Below, one piece after another: positions 1 to 8,855 of a stretch of 25,313 nucleotides of DNA. The notes beneath the pieces are model-generated. The model searched no databases and was not told the origin of the DNA. It saw only the letters and a list, made by a program, of their open reading frames with translations. Within the stretch, counting starts at the first letter, position 1; each line of letters opens with the position of its first letter. The position numbers and the translations under genes are program-made. The stretch is from DATFXM01 sp035315885 (lineage in GTDB: Bacteria; Acidobacteriota; Blastocatellia; UBA7656): NCBI GenBank assembly GCA_035315885.1, contig DATFXM010000055.1, positions 1 to 25,313 on the forward strand, read 5' to 3'.

Positions 1-59
1 GGTTCTCATTTGAACGACCGTGTTCAGCCATTGCGTGTGATTACTCCGCTCGCAACTTG

Positions 60-593
60 TTACGGCGCGTTAGGGATCGTGACTATTCGTCCGCCGACCA
101 GATCGGTCACGTAAATAGTGCCGGTCTTCTCGTCTATCAACATCGAAGTAGGGTGATTCAGGCAGTCAGTAGGGGGATCCAGGCAGCCGGCATGATGGTC
201 GGAGAACCGCCGGGAGTTTCGAATCGCAGCAGAAGCCCCGATGATTCGAACGGCGGAAGGGTAAATTCAGATGCGTGTTGGAGCACTAAGAAATGTGTGT
301 CGCCGCCTTCTCTGAATTGAGCAACGTCAACGGCCGTAGTGAGCCCTGGAATAAATGAGGATTGGGCGCCGGTCTGCGAATCAATCGCGCGAACCTCCGA
401 CGAGCCTAACAGGAATGGGAACCCCTTAAACAGCGTCACCAGAAGCTGACCTTCGGAATAAAAGAGCCCGGATGGGACCGCTTCGATGAACGGCCCGCCG
501 AGGCCTGGAAAGAGCGGGTTTGGGATATCCGGGAATACCGCCAGTGTTGAGAACGCGCCCGACGGGTCCGCCGTAAATTGCTCTCACTCGTAA
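60..593 (-). pseudogene. Truncated, frameshifted ScyD/ScyE-like secreted beta-propeller protein (C-terminal part only)
   Basis: Read on the minus strand from about 593, the sequence gives a coherent propeller-type protein: GAFSTLAVFPDIPNPLFPGL, later SGLFYSEGQLLVTLFKGFPF, then IDSQTGAQSSFIPGLTTAVD. This resembles the C-terminal half of the ScyD/ScyE family, secreted propeller proteins of unclear function. The frame hits TGA at 158-160. A one-base shift at the run of five G on the plus strand (172-176) restores the reading NHPTSMLIDEKTGTIYVTDL, which ends at TAA (60-62). The 5' side is also lost: an in-frame TGA lies at 594-596, and the start region of the next gene follows immediately, with no signal peptide. 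The gene is therefore both truncated and frameshifted. The family call rests on recalled motif likeness and is moderate; that the gene is broken is visible directly. Confidence 0.6.
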
Positions 594-617
594 CAAGCCG
601 TCCAAAGGAGATGTGTC

Positions 618-2639
618 ATGAAAGCTAAGATCTCTCTATCTGGAACATTAGCGGGTTTGGCGTTGTCGCTGGTAATTGCCGGAGCGTTGCCCAGGACTTA
701 CTCGGCGCAAATAAGAAGCCTTTCACTATTGATGACATCATGAAACTCAAGACGGTAGTTGACGTTCGCATTTCGCCGGACGGCTCCAGGATCCTTTACG
801 TCATCACCGAGCCCAATCTTAAAGAGAGCAACTACAACTCGGACAATACGGCTGGTGGCCTCCCGAGGCGGGACGTCAGTCAAGCTCACCAATGGTCCAA
901 AGCGGGATGACACGCCTCGATGGTCGCCCGATGGGAAGCGGATCGCTTTCATATCCGATCGCGATGGCAAGCCTCAGATCTGGCTGATCGACATTGAAGG
1001 TGGTGAGGCAAGCGAGGTCACTGAGGTCAAGACTGGCGTCGCAGGGTTCGAATGGTCACCCGTCGGTCAGAAGATCGCGATGATTGTGCCGGATGGTCCC
1101 ACCGACGAAGAAACTAAAAAGATTAAGGAACACGACGATGTCCGAGTAGTTGATCAGGACTATAAGTGGACCCATGTGTATCTGTTAGACGTCGCCGCCA
1201 AACAAACGAAACAACTCACAAGCGGGAATCAAACTGTCGACGACTTCTGCTGGTCGCCTGATGGCAAGCAGATCGCTTATTCAACCCAGCCGACTCCCAG
1301 GATCAGGGACCGCAACAATACCGACATATCTGTCATAGCAGTCGAAGGCGGCCAGATCAGAAAGCTGGTCGAACGCAACGGTGCCGACAGCTCTCCGCAA
1401 TGGTCACCCGATGGAAATGAACTTGCGTTTAATTCCAGCAATGGAGTGCCTGGGTTTAACGCACAAACATTCTTGTGCCTTGTTCCTTCCACGGGCGGAA
1501 CGCCACGTGTCATCAGCAAGAGTTTCGACGACGGTATTCAATCATTCGATTGGGCGGCCGATGGCAAGGGCCTCTATTTCACCGCCGGTCGTGGTGTCAC
1601 CCAGCAGTTGTTCTACATCTCGAAATCCGGCGAGGTTAAGGCGATCAGTTCCGGCGAGCAAGTCTTTGGCGGATTTAGCTTCTCGAAAGATTCAACGCAG
1701 ATGGCATTCCTGGCGCAGAGCGCGACCTCAGCTGCCGAGGTTTATCTGTCACCCACGTCGCGCTTCGAGCCGGCAAAGCTTACAAACACGAACCCACAAC
1801 TGGGAGAGTTGGCCTTCGGCGCAACCGAAGTGATCCGCTGGAAGAGCAACGATGGAAGCGACATAGAAGGGCTGCTGATCAAGCCTGTTGGATTTGCAGC
1901 CGGCAAGAAGTACCCGCTGCTAACCTATGTGCATGGCGGTCCGGCAGGAGCCTTCAAGTTATCATTCACTCCACAGCTTGCGTCCGCGCCGATTCCAGTT
2001 CAGGCCGAGCCGTATCCGATTCAGGTGTTTGCCGCCCAGGGTTATGCAGTGTTGTGTCCCAACCCGAGGGGCAGCACTGGCTACGGTGAGAAGTTCAGGA
2101 TGGCTAACTTTAAGGACTGGGGCCATGGTGATTACCAGGACATCATGTCGGGCATAGACTACCTTGTTAAGCAAGGCATTGCGGATCCAGACAAGCTCGG
2201 CATTATGGGATGGAGCTACGGCGGTTATATGACCTCGTGGGTGATCTCACAGACCAACAGATTCAAGGCGGCTTCGGTCGGCGCTGGCATTACGAACGTT
2301 CATAGCTTCTACGGACAGACTGACATACCGGTCGCGTTGGAAGCTTATTTCGGAGGCAAGCCGTGGAGCGATCTGGAGACCTATAAAAAAAGCTCCGCGA
2401 TGTTTTTCGCGACTAATGTGAAAACTCCCACTCTGATCCAGCACGGTGAGAAGGATGATCGAGTCCCAATCCCCCAGGCCCAGGAGCTTTACATAATGCT
2501 CAAAGAAACAGGCGTTCCGGTCGAATTTGCGATCTATCCACGGCAGGGACATCTGATAATGGAACCGAAGCTTCAGCTCGATATGCTGACCCGAAATCTA
2601 AATTGGTTCAATCGCTGGGTCAAAGGAATAAACCCTTAA
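618..2639 (+). CDS. S9 family prolyl oligopeptidase / dipeptidyl aminopeptidase-like serine peptidase, with two compensating frameshifts near the start
   Basis: Secreted serine peptidase predicted to cleave short peptides. An AAAGGAG ribosome site (603-609) precedes ATG 618, which opens a signal peptide (MKAKISLSGTLAGLALSLVI). A WD40/PD40-type propeller with repeated SPDGK-like motifs follows, then an alpha/beta-hydrolase domain. Counting from ATG 618, the triad is Ser533 in GWSYGGY, Asp613 in HGEKDDR and His645 in RQGH; the length of about 673 codons suits the family. Reading straight from 618 stops at TGA 738-740. The true N-terminal sequence (AQDLLGANKKPFTIDDIMKL) lies in another frame between about 689 and 844. 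One missing base near 689 and one extra A near 845 cancel each other, so everything downstream of 846 is in the original frame. A gene caller would begin at 759, losing the signal peptide. This is either a sequencing artefact or a young pseudogene; the catalytic domain is intact. Confidence 0.85.
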
Positions 2640-2712
2640 AACTCCGGCCGATCTTTCGTACGTTTTGCGCGTTTGCTGTTGCGGCCTTATCACGGAGACT
2701 GTCAGAAAAACC

Positions 2713-2796
2713 CTCTGCGTACCTCTGCGCACCCGGCGTCTCCGTGTTGATTTCTCAATACGGGAGCTTCACCGCAGAGTCGCGAAAGACGCAGAG
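2713..2796. repeat. Inverted-repeat element with CTCTGCGT / ACGCAGAG arms
   Basis: In the 293-base gap between the S9 peptidase and the AAA+ gene, CTCTGCGT (2713-2720) is followed by a second CTCTGCG copy, and its exact complement ACGCAGAG lies at 2789-2796, with a further CGCAGAG in between. The sequence can fold into an imperfect hairpin. It resembles the dispersed 'CGCAGAGACGCAGAG' intergenic repeats I recall from other environmental bacteria; no second copy was noticed in this window. No coding potential is evident. Confidence 0.5.
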
Positions 2797-2932
2797 ATTC
2801 GCGAAGATTTTGCGATCAGATCCGTGCGGAAGCACTGGCATCTGAGTGACTCTACACGCCAAATCACCGTCCAAACACCCATAGAGCATCTAATTCTCAA
2901 GTGCCTTATAATGACCGTTAGGGAGATCGATA

Positions 2933-4090
2933 TTGAGGGAACTGGAACTCTTATTCTCCACCAGAAATTCGCTGGAAAGCCTCACACGCGACTTGACGAG
3001 AGCCGCGCTTCGCGACGAACTAGAGCCGGTCCGCTGTCGTGATGCCGCCATCGAACGCGTAATCACAACATTGCTCCGACAATCTAAAAATAATCCAGTA
3101 CTCATCGGCGAAGCTGGGGTTGGTAAGACCGCGGTTGTTGAAGGATTGGCGCAACTCATAGCCGCCCGTCAGGTGCCCTCTTCCCTTCTGGATGTACACA
3201 TTCTCTCGCTCAGCCATATCGATCTGATTTCCGGGACAAGCTTTCGCGGGCAGTATGAAAAGAGGCTCAGGTCTCTCATCGAAGCTGTTAGCGAAAACAA
3301 TAATGTCATTCTATTTATCGATGAGTTGCATAATCTGATTGGAGCGGGCTCGGCCCTCGGAGCGCCGATGGACGCGGCAAACATGCTTAAGCCCGCGCTT
3401 GCGAGTGGCCACATTCGGGTGATCGGGGCAACTACCGAGTATGAATATGGCCGATATATCCGCGCTGATGCCGCGCTCGAGCGCAGGTTTCAGCCAGTCC
3501 GGGTTGCAGAATTAGATCGTGAGCAAACCTTAGAAATTCTTCGAGCCCGAAGGCGGCGGCTGGAGATGCACCATCTCTTAGGCATAACCGATGAAGCACT
3601 TGAAGCGGCGACAGATATTTCTCTCGAGTATCTACCAGATCGAAAACAGCCAGATCGTTCATTAGACTTGCTTGATGAAACCTGCGCGAGAGTGCGGCTA
3701 CTGAAATTCCAAACGTTGCCAGAAGAGATAGTCGCGCTCTCCTCAAAACGCCAACAACTTCAGGCCCTGGAGCGCCAGGCAATCGATCAGCTGTTACAAC
3801 TGGAAAGAGGTGAAGGGACCGCACTGGAGCGTTTCTCCAGAGGCACATTTAAGGTGCTGGAGGCGATGGGACTCGGAGTTGAAAAGGCATTAACTGGAAA
3901 GACCGAGCCACGCGATCCGTTCCCGCCCCCGTACAGTATCGTTCGACTACAACAGAGCGACCCCGCAGGCAGACTTGCCGACGCGCACCGGGACAGGTTA
4001 ATGATCGAAGACAATATCAACACAAAACTAATTCACAACGATCTTCTGATAACCGCAGATGATATTCGGGCCACAGTCAATCAGCCTTAA
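2933..4090 (+). CDS. D1-only Clp-type AAA+ ATPase (ClpB/ClpC-like, lacking N-domain and D2)
   Basis: Predicted cytoplasmic AAA+ ATPase. The start is TTG 2933, preceded by AGGGAGA, with an in-frame stop (TGA 2912-2914) just upstream. The 385-residue protein begins directly at a ClpB/ClpC D1 domain: Walker A GEAGVGKT (59-66), pore-loop-like region around GTSFRGQYEKR (101-111), Walker B VILFIDE (125-131), sensor-1 VIGATT (163-168) and arginine finger ALERRF (181-186). A helical lid with RSLDLLDE follows. The tail has a possible coiled coil (roughly 240-290) and ends LLITADDIRATVNQP, which resembles the D1-D2 linker of ClpB/ClpC just before D2 would begin. Full-length ClpB or ClpC has over 800 residues; here the Clp N-domain, most of the M-domain and D2 are absent, and no D2 remnant is visible in 4091-4290. 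It could be a dedicated single-ring ATPase or a truncated gene that keeps an intact ATPase. No protease or adaptor gene is adjacent. Confidence 0.8.
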   Translation: MRELELLFSTRNSLESLTRDLTRAALRDELEPVRCRDAAIERVITTLLRQSKNNPVLIGEAGVGKTAVVEGLAQLIAARQVPSSLLDVHILSLSHIDLISGTSFRGQYEKRLRSLIEAVSENNNVILFIDELHNLIGAGSALGAPMDAANMLKPALASGHIRVIGATTEYEYGRYIRADAALERRFQPVRVAELDREQTLEILRARRRRLEMHHLLGITDEALEAATDISLEYLPDRKQPDRSLDLLDETCARVRLLKFQTLPEEIVALSSKRQQLQALERQAIDQLLQLERGEGTALERFSRGTFKVLEAMGLGVEKALTGKTEPRDPFPPPYSIVRLQQSDPAGRLADAHRDRLMIEDNINTKLIHNDLLITADDIRATVNQP

Positions 4091-4292
4091 AGTAATCGAC
4101 TAGATTTTTACCCAGCTAGGATATTTCGCCACGACCATAACAAGCTGAACCAGTCTGAGTTTCTCAATTCACCGGACTATCTATAGAATGTCGGATAAGA
4201 GGAGTGTAAGCTGGCAGCGCCCGGTCGTCGGGTGTCGCTTCCTAGGGCGACCGTCAAGCGGCTTGACTCTTTCGTCCGTTTTGCTTGCGATC

Positions 4293-6566
4293 ATGCGACG
4301 CTTGTTCATCTGCACACTGGTCTGTACTCTGCTGGTACCAGCACCCGCTCAAACCAAGCGTTCACTCCCCCAGACCCGCCAAGCCAAGGGTTCGGATCTT
4401 TCCAGGAACTCGTCCTCGGTGCGTGACTGGGCGAATCGCGTGACGGCCAACGACCCGAAGGTCCGGGCCGATGCTGAAGACGCCCTGGTCCAAATGGCGC
4501 CGCGTTCGCTGCCTTTGCTGAGGCGATTCCTGAACAGTCGGAATGAAAACCTGCACCGGGAGACTTTTGAAATCATCCGGCGAATCGGTCCGCCGGCCAT
4601 GCCGTTGCTAGTGGATCTGCTCGGGCATCAGCGGGTCTCATTCCGGCGCAGCGCCGTTGATGCCTTGATTGATCTGGCACCCGATACAGAACGGATTCAA
4701 CAGGCGTTGAGACGGACATTGAGAGACAAGGATGCGAGGGTCGCGGGGGATGCTGCACGCGCGCTGGGCGCTTTGGGCAAGAGGGCCAGTCCTTCGGTAG
4801 ACGCCCTGGTCAAGACTCTCTCGCACGAGAATCCATACGTCCGGATCTACGCGGCGGAGGCCCTGGCGTCGATCGGTCCGAAGGCGAGCGCGGCGACCAG
4901 GGAGCTCGCCAGAGCCGTGAGCGATCCGATTCCCGGCGTTCGTTGGGCGGCGTGTGAGGCCCTCGCAAGCATCGGCCCGGCCGCGCAGTCCGCAGTGCCG
5001 CAGTTGATCAAAGCTCTGAAGGATGAATTCCTCTATGTGCGCATCTGCGCGGCTGGGGCGCTGGGAAGCATCGGGCCAGAGGCAGTGACTGCACGGGAGG
5101 CGCTAAGGGCCGCCGCAAACGATCCGTCACTCCGTAGCGAAGCTGAGTGGGCGTTAAATCGAATCGCTGGCGTCAAGTCTGGAGAGCCCGTTGTCTCATC
5201 GCTTTCAGCCGCGCCTTCCGTCGCACCGCAACCCCAGACGACGGTGGATCAAACGGGCAATCCTCCGGTTGACTGGGATACCACAAATGGGCGGAACATC
5301 GTCTGGAGTGCCGAGTTGGGAAACGAAACGTATGGCCGTCCCGTTGTTGCCGGCGATGCGGTTTATGTAGGCACTGACAACTCCAGACACATGAACCCCA
5401 ACTACCAGGAAGATTGCGGCGTGCTCATGTCCTTTCGGGCCACCGATGGCAAGTTTCTTTGGCAGGACGTGGCCCCGCGAGTGGAGCGAGGCCTGCGAGA
5501 GTTCCTGCTGCCTTCGACTACAAGCGCACCGTATGTGGAAGGTGACCGGTTGTACTATGTCACGGCGGAGTGCCAATTCCGTTGCCTCGACACAAAGGGT
5601 TTTCGCGATGGTGAAAACAATGGTCCGTATCGGGAAGAGCTCTTCAAGGACCAGACTGCAGCCGACATCATCTGGGAGCTGGACATGTGCCGCCTGGGTG
5701 TCTTTCCGCATGAAGCCACCAACAGCGAAGTGTTAGCCGTGGGGGATCTGCTGATGGTCAGCACCTCAAACGGCCAGAACGAAGGCCACACGCGCGTTCC
5801 ATCGCCCCGCGCCCCAAGTCTGATCGCGGTGGACAAGCGCACGGGCGAAGTGGTCTGGCGGGCCATCGGCGCGGGCGAGCAGGTGCTGCACGGCCAGTGG
5901 TCCAGCCCCGCGGCGGCGAACGTCAACGGGCGAACGCAGGTGCTCTTCGGCGGAGGAGATGGCTGGCTGCGCGCCTACGACGCGGCGTCGGGTCACGAAG
6001 TCTGGCGATTTGACGGCAACCCGAAGGACGCCCGCTGGCTTCCGCGCCCCCGCGTGTTTTCGCGCAGCTCTATCATTGCTTCACCGGTGTTTGCCGACGG
6101 CCGCGCCTTCGTTGCTATGGGGATGGATCCGCTGCACGGCAATGGACCTTCGTTGATTCATGCGATCAGTCCCAACGGCCAGGGAGACGTCACCGAGAGC
6201 AGGCTCCTCTGGACTTCTCGCGAGGTCGGCCGCGTGGTGGGAACGCCCATCGTGAAGGACGGTCTCCTGTACGTTGGAGACCTGGGCGGAACGGTTCATT
6301 GTCTGGACGCGGCAACCGGCGTCGAGGTCTGGAAGCACGAGACGAACGATGCCATCTGGGGATGCTTCCTGCTGGCAGGCGATCGGCTTTACGTTGGTAA
6401 CGTTGCAGGATACATGACGGTTCTTCGTGCCGGACGGCGAAAGGAATTGCTTGCGGAGATCGAGATGGATGCGCCGCTCTATTCGCGACCGGCCCTAGTC
6501 GGCGATGCGCTTTATCTAGCCACGGCAAACCGGTTGTACCTCATCGCGGCAAAGCCTTCATCCTAA
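4293..6566 (+). CDS. Secreted HEAT-repeat and PQQ-type beta-propeller protein
   Basis: Probable exported binding or scaffold protein; no enzyme activity can be assigned. The open frame begins at 4188, but ATG 4293 is preferred because it starts a clear signal peptide (MRRLFICTLVCTLLVPAPAQ). That gives 757 residues. Residues about 45-300 hold HEAT/PBS-lyase-like helical repeats, with recurring units such as VRIYAAEALASIGPKA and VRWAACEALASIGPAA. After a proline-rich linker, from about 340 to the end, there is a PQQ-like/quinoprotein beta-propeller with motifs such as GDAVYVGTD, LIAVDKRTGEVVWR, LRAYDAASGHEVWRFDG and VHCLDAATGVEVWKHE. These resemble the outer-membrane-assembly and quinoprotein dehydrogenase propeller fold, but no dehydrogenase motif (such as a disulfide ring or heme site) was identified. 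The gene stands alone on this strand; its stop overlaps the end of the kinase fossil on the other strand. Confidence 0.8.
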   Translation: MRRLFICTLVCTLLVPAPAQTKRSLPQTRQAKGSDLSRNSSSVRDWANRVTANDPKVRADAEDALVQMAPRSLPLLRRFLNSRNENLHRETFEIIRRIGPPAMPLLVDLLGHQRVSFRRSAVDALIDLAPDTERIQQALRRTLRDKDARVAGDAARALGALGKRASPSVDALVKTLSHENPYVRIYAAEALASIGPKASAATRELARAVSDPIPGVRWAACEALASIGPAAQSAVPQLIKALKDEFLYVRICAAGALGSIGPEAVTAREALRAAANDPSLRSEAEWALNRIAGVKSGEPVVSSLSAAPSVAPQPQTTVDQTGNPPVDWDTTNGRNIVWSAELGNETYGRPVVAGDAVYVGTDNSRHMNPNYQEDCGVLMSFRATDGKFLWQDVAPRVERGLREFLLPSTTSAPYVEGDRLYYVTAECQFRCLDTKGFRDGENNGPYREELFKDQTAADIIWELDMCRLGVFPHEATNSEVLAVGDLLMVSTSNGQNEGHTRVPSPRAPSLIAVDKRTGEVVWRAIGAGEQVLHGQWSSPAAANVNGRTQVLFGGGDGWLRAYDAASGHEVWRFDGNPKDARWLPRPRVFSRSSIIASPVFADGRAFVAMGMDPLHGNGPSLIHAISPNGQGDVTESRLLWTSREVGRVVGTPIVKDGLLYVGDLGGTVHCLDAATGVEVWKHETNDAIWGCFLLAGDRLYVGNVAGYMTVLRAGRRKELLAEIEMDAPLYSRPALVGDALYLATANRLYLIAAKPSS

Positions 6567-6677
6567 AAACGGCAGTGAACGCACTTCTCCCATCCCGCCA
6601 GCACCCAGCTTGCGCAGGATGTTGTAATGACTGATGGTCCGCCCTTCCATTGGGCGTTCGAATCCTCCAGGGGTCAT
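6558..6677 (-). pseudogene. Fossil of a serine/threonine protein kinase N-terminus
   Basis: A 39-codon frame on the minus strand (ATG at 6675-6677, TGA at 6558-6560) contains EGRTISHYNILRKLGAGGMG followed by EV. This is the typical opening of bacterial Hanks-type kinases: the HY-IL lead-in and the GxGxxG nucleotide loop. The reading diverges immediately afterwards (RSLPFLG) and runs into the 3' end of the PQQ-propeller gene, so the catalytic lysine, HRD and DFG motifs are all missing. It is a remnant left by deletion and is too short to be functional. Confidence 0.6.
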
Positions 6678-6730
6678 CTAGAGATCGCGCTGTAGTCGCG
6701 GAGATTGCCATGGGCTAAGTAGCTGACGCA

Positions 6731-7498
6731 TCAATGGACCCTCTTGGCTCGCCAAACTTCCTGTCCGTCACGACGGAAAACGGCATGAGTTACTCGACCG
6801 CTCGCGTCTTTTAAGAAACTGACCTCTGTGACTCCGGGCACATTCATCTCCGCGTTGAACCATGTGAACTCTGTCTCGGATTTCGGAATCAAGGCACCTG
6901 TCGCGCGTCCGGTCGTCAGGGCTTTCAATCCTTCGCCTTCTTTCAGAACAGTGAACGTTCGACTGGCGCTGATTTCATACCGCCCGACATAGGCTTCGTA
7001 AATGCGCGGATCGATCGTCGCCCCCTTGGGCCGCGGCGCTAACCTCGTCGACTGGTGCAAGAGCCATCGCCAACGCCCGTCGATCTTCGCATAAACGTCC
7101 ACGCCTCGAAGACGGTTCTCAGTGTTCTGGCCCCTGTCGCGAATGATGCCGCGACTACTGACCATTGCGGTGTGCCCTTCATAGGCGCGTAGTTCTACAT
7201 CCAGCCCTTCGAACTCCAACTCCCGCCGCTGCGACGATAGGGCACCGGCTGCAGCATTGTCTATGTACTCTTGCCTGGTCTCCCAGTTGCCGGTGGAGTG
7301 AATAAAGATGAAGCCATCGGCGATGATACGTTCGAGCGCGGCTCGATCACGACTTTTGTGAGCTTCTATCAGTTCACTACGAAGTGCCCTGATCTCCTGC
7401 TCGGTCTTACCATCTTGCTTTGGGGGCTGATTATTCTTCTGACCGCTGACTATTACAGCCGCCGCGATCACCAATATCATAACGAGAGTTCTCTTCAT
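6731..7498 (-). CDS. Secreted DUF4440/SnoaL-like protein
   Basis: A 255-residue exported protein with an N-terminal signal (MKRTLVMILVIAAAVIVSGQ). A GGAGAGG ribosome site lies just upstream of ATG 7498. Residues about 30-150 fit the NTF2-like DUF4440 fold: EQEIRALRSELIEAHKSRD, the FIFIHSTGNW segment, and VYAKIDGRWRWLLHQSTRLA at the domain end. The C-terminal 100 residues (YEAYVGRYEISASRTFTVLK and onward) resemble the small beta-rich DUF3471-like tail often attached to such proteins. NTF2-like domains bind small molecules or act as enzymes, but the ligand cannot be told from sequence. It sits 30 bases downstream of the propeller gene on the same strand, so the two may be co-transcribed. Confidence 0.75.
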   Translation of the reverse strand: MKRTLVMILVIAAAVIVSGQKNNQPPKQDGKTEQEIRALRSELIEAHKSRDRAALERIIADGFIFIHSTGNWETRQEYIDNAAAGALSSQRRELEFEGLDVELRAYEGHTAMVSSRGIIRDRGQNTENRLRGVDVYAKIDGRWRWLLHQSTRLAPRPKGATIDPRIYEAYVGRYEISASRTFTVLKEGEGLKALTTGRATGALIPKSETEFTWFNAEMNVPGVTEVSFLKDASGRVTHAVFRRDGQEVWRAKRVH

Positions 7499-7528
7499 TG
7501 TTTCCTCTCCATTAATGCGATCGCGTAT

Positions 7529-8668
7529 TTATCGAAGAAACACGACCTTCGTTGCGATGAACGGCAGTTGAAGAATGTCCGTTGAGATCGCCGCGTTGAT
7601 CGCCGCGAGGCGGTGCTCCTGGTCCGATACGACAACGAGAGATTGAATGCCTGCTGCGGGCGGAAGGAATTGCGCCGCCACGGGAAAGTTGAACAACAAG
7701 GGGTCCGCGGCAATCACTTCGCGTTGGCCCGTCTGAATGTTAATGCGGATCAAACGCAGGCTGAAGGGATCCGCCGCAACAAGCCGGTGATCGTCCGGAC
7801 GCCAGCGATTGAAGGTCAGCCCTTTGATCACCTCCGCAGTCACGCCCGCGGGCTTCGGCGAGACCACCTCGATGTCCGCCCCACGCTCGTGCGGCAGTCG
7901 CGTCGGATCTTCTAGGCTGGCGACGGGAACTCGGCGCACACCACCGAGGGCGGTGTTACCGAAGTAAAGGAACCCGTCGTGATCAGCCATCGAGCCGACG
8001 CCCGGCCCGAAGTTTCCCGCAATGGCGAATGGAATGCCGCCGACTTCGACCTGCGGCAGGAATCCGGGACCAAGCCCCGGAATCGCATCCTGCGGCGCAA
8101 AACTCGCTGGCGTGATTCCCGGCGCAATGCTTCCGTCGGAGTGAATCACCCACAGTCCGCCCAAAACCGACTCCGAGACGACATAGCGACCGTCAGGCAA
8201 GATCTCTACGTCTTCGGTAAAAACCAGAGGCAGCCCCGCGAAGCTGACCGCGCGTGTCATCTCAGCGTGGAAGGAGTGATGCACGAGGCTTCCCGCATAG
8301 CTGTAGTCGTAGACAACGGGAATCGACGGGATAGCGGGGTTCGGAAATCCGCCTGAATCGAGAACGACAAGCTTCCCTGACTGCGGCACGCGAAGAGTGA
8401 ACGGAAGCCTGAAGCCACCAGGCGGCGCCGGAACTTCGCCGACCTCTATGCCGGTGAATCGATTCAGAACTGTAACCTTGGCCGCTTGCGGTTGAGCGAC
8501 GAAAACGAACAGTTCATCTCCGGCCACGCCGTGGGTTAGGTCATTGAGTGCCGCAAAAGGAACCGACAGGGCCACTGGCAGCGAAGACGATCTGACTGCC
8601 GTGCCCGGATTGAATGTGAGCAGCCCGAACAGAACTGTCGGAACCATAAGAAGCTTCGTGCGATTCAT
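7529..8668 (-). CDS. Secreted beta-propeller protein (NHL/SMP-30-like), function unknown
   Basis: A protein of about 379 residues with a signal peptide (MNRTKLLMVPTVLFGLLTFN). ATG 8668 is chosen because AGGGGG lies about 10 bases upstream; an in-frame GTG at 8677 is a second option but sits almost on that site. The body consists of blade-like repeats: LFVFVAQPQAAKVTVLNRFT, GKLVVLDSGGFPNPAIPSIP, DVEILPDGRYVVSESVLGGL, HDGFLYFGNTALGGVRRVPV, and LVAADPFSLRLIRINIQTGQ. This suggests a six-bladed NHL- or gluconolactonase-type propeller. No catalytic metal ligands could be assigned with confidence. It lies upstream of the DUF4440 gene on the same strand. It appears distinct from the broken ScyD/ScyE-like gene at the left end. 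Confidence 0.65.
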   Translation of the reverse strand: MNRTKLLMVPTVLFGLLTFNPGTAVRSSSLPVALSVPFAALNDLTHGVAGDELFVFVAQPQAAKVTVLNRFTGIEVGEVPAPPGGFRLPFTLRVPQSGKLVVLDSGGFPNPAIPSIPVVYDYSYAGSLVHHSFHAEMTRAVSFAGLPLVFTEDVEILPDGRYVVSESVLGGLWVIHSDGSIAPGITPASFAPQDAIPGLGPGFLPQVEVGGIPFAIAGNFGPGVGSMADHDGFLYFGNTALGGVRRVPVASLEDPTRLPHERGADIEVVSPKPAGVTAEVIKGLTFNRWRPDDHRLVAADPFSLRLIRINIQTGQREVIAADPLLFNFPVAAQFLPPAAGIQSLVVVSDQEHRLAAINAAISTDILQLPFIATKVVFLR

Positions 8669-8855
8669 GGTTTTCACGCCCCCTTCTTTCTTTATTAGCC
8701 CATCGCGATCAAGTAAGCTGCTGCGATCCCAGACTGTAGAGAGGGCTTCAAGAAAACTCGATCGCCGCCAGATGCCCGGACTAATCCAGGGCTTGCCGCA
8801 TCATTTCTTTAGACTGCCTCACAACGGTGATCTCTGTCTGTGTATGCAATCGAGG

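Noticed and set aside
2665..3042. A 125-codon plus-strand open frame
   Set aside because: It runs through the inverted-repeat element and into the AAA+ gene in a different frame, with no protein-like character.
5205..5711. A 168-codon minus-strand open frame
   Set aside because: It lies wholly opposite the PQQ-propeller gene, which has clear repeat motifs; the antisense frame is a shadow.
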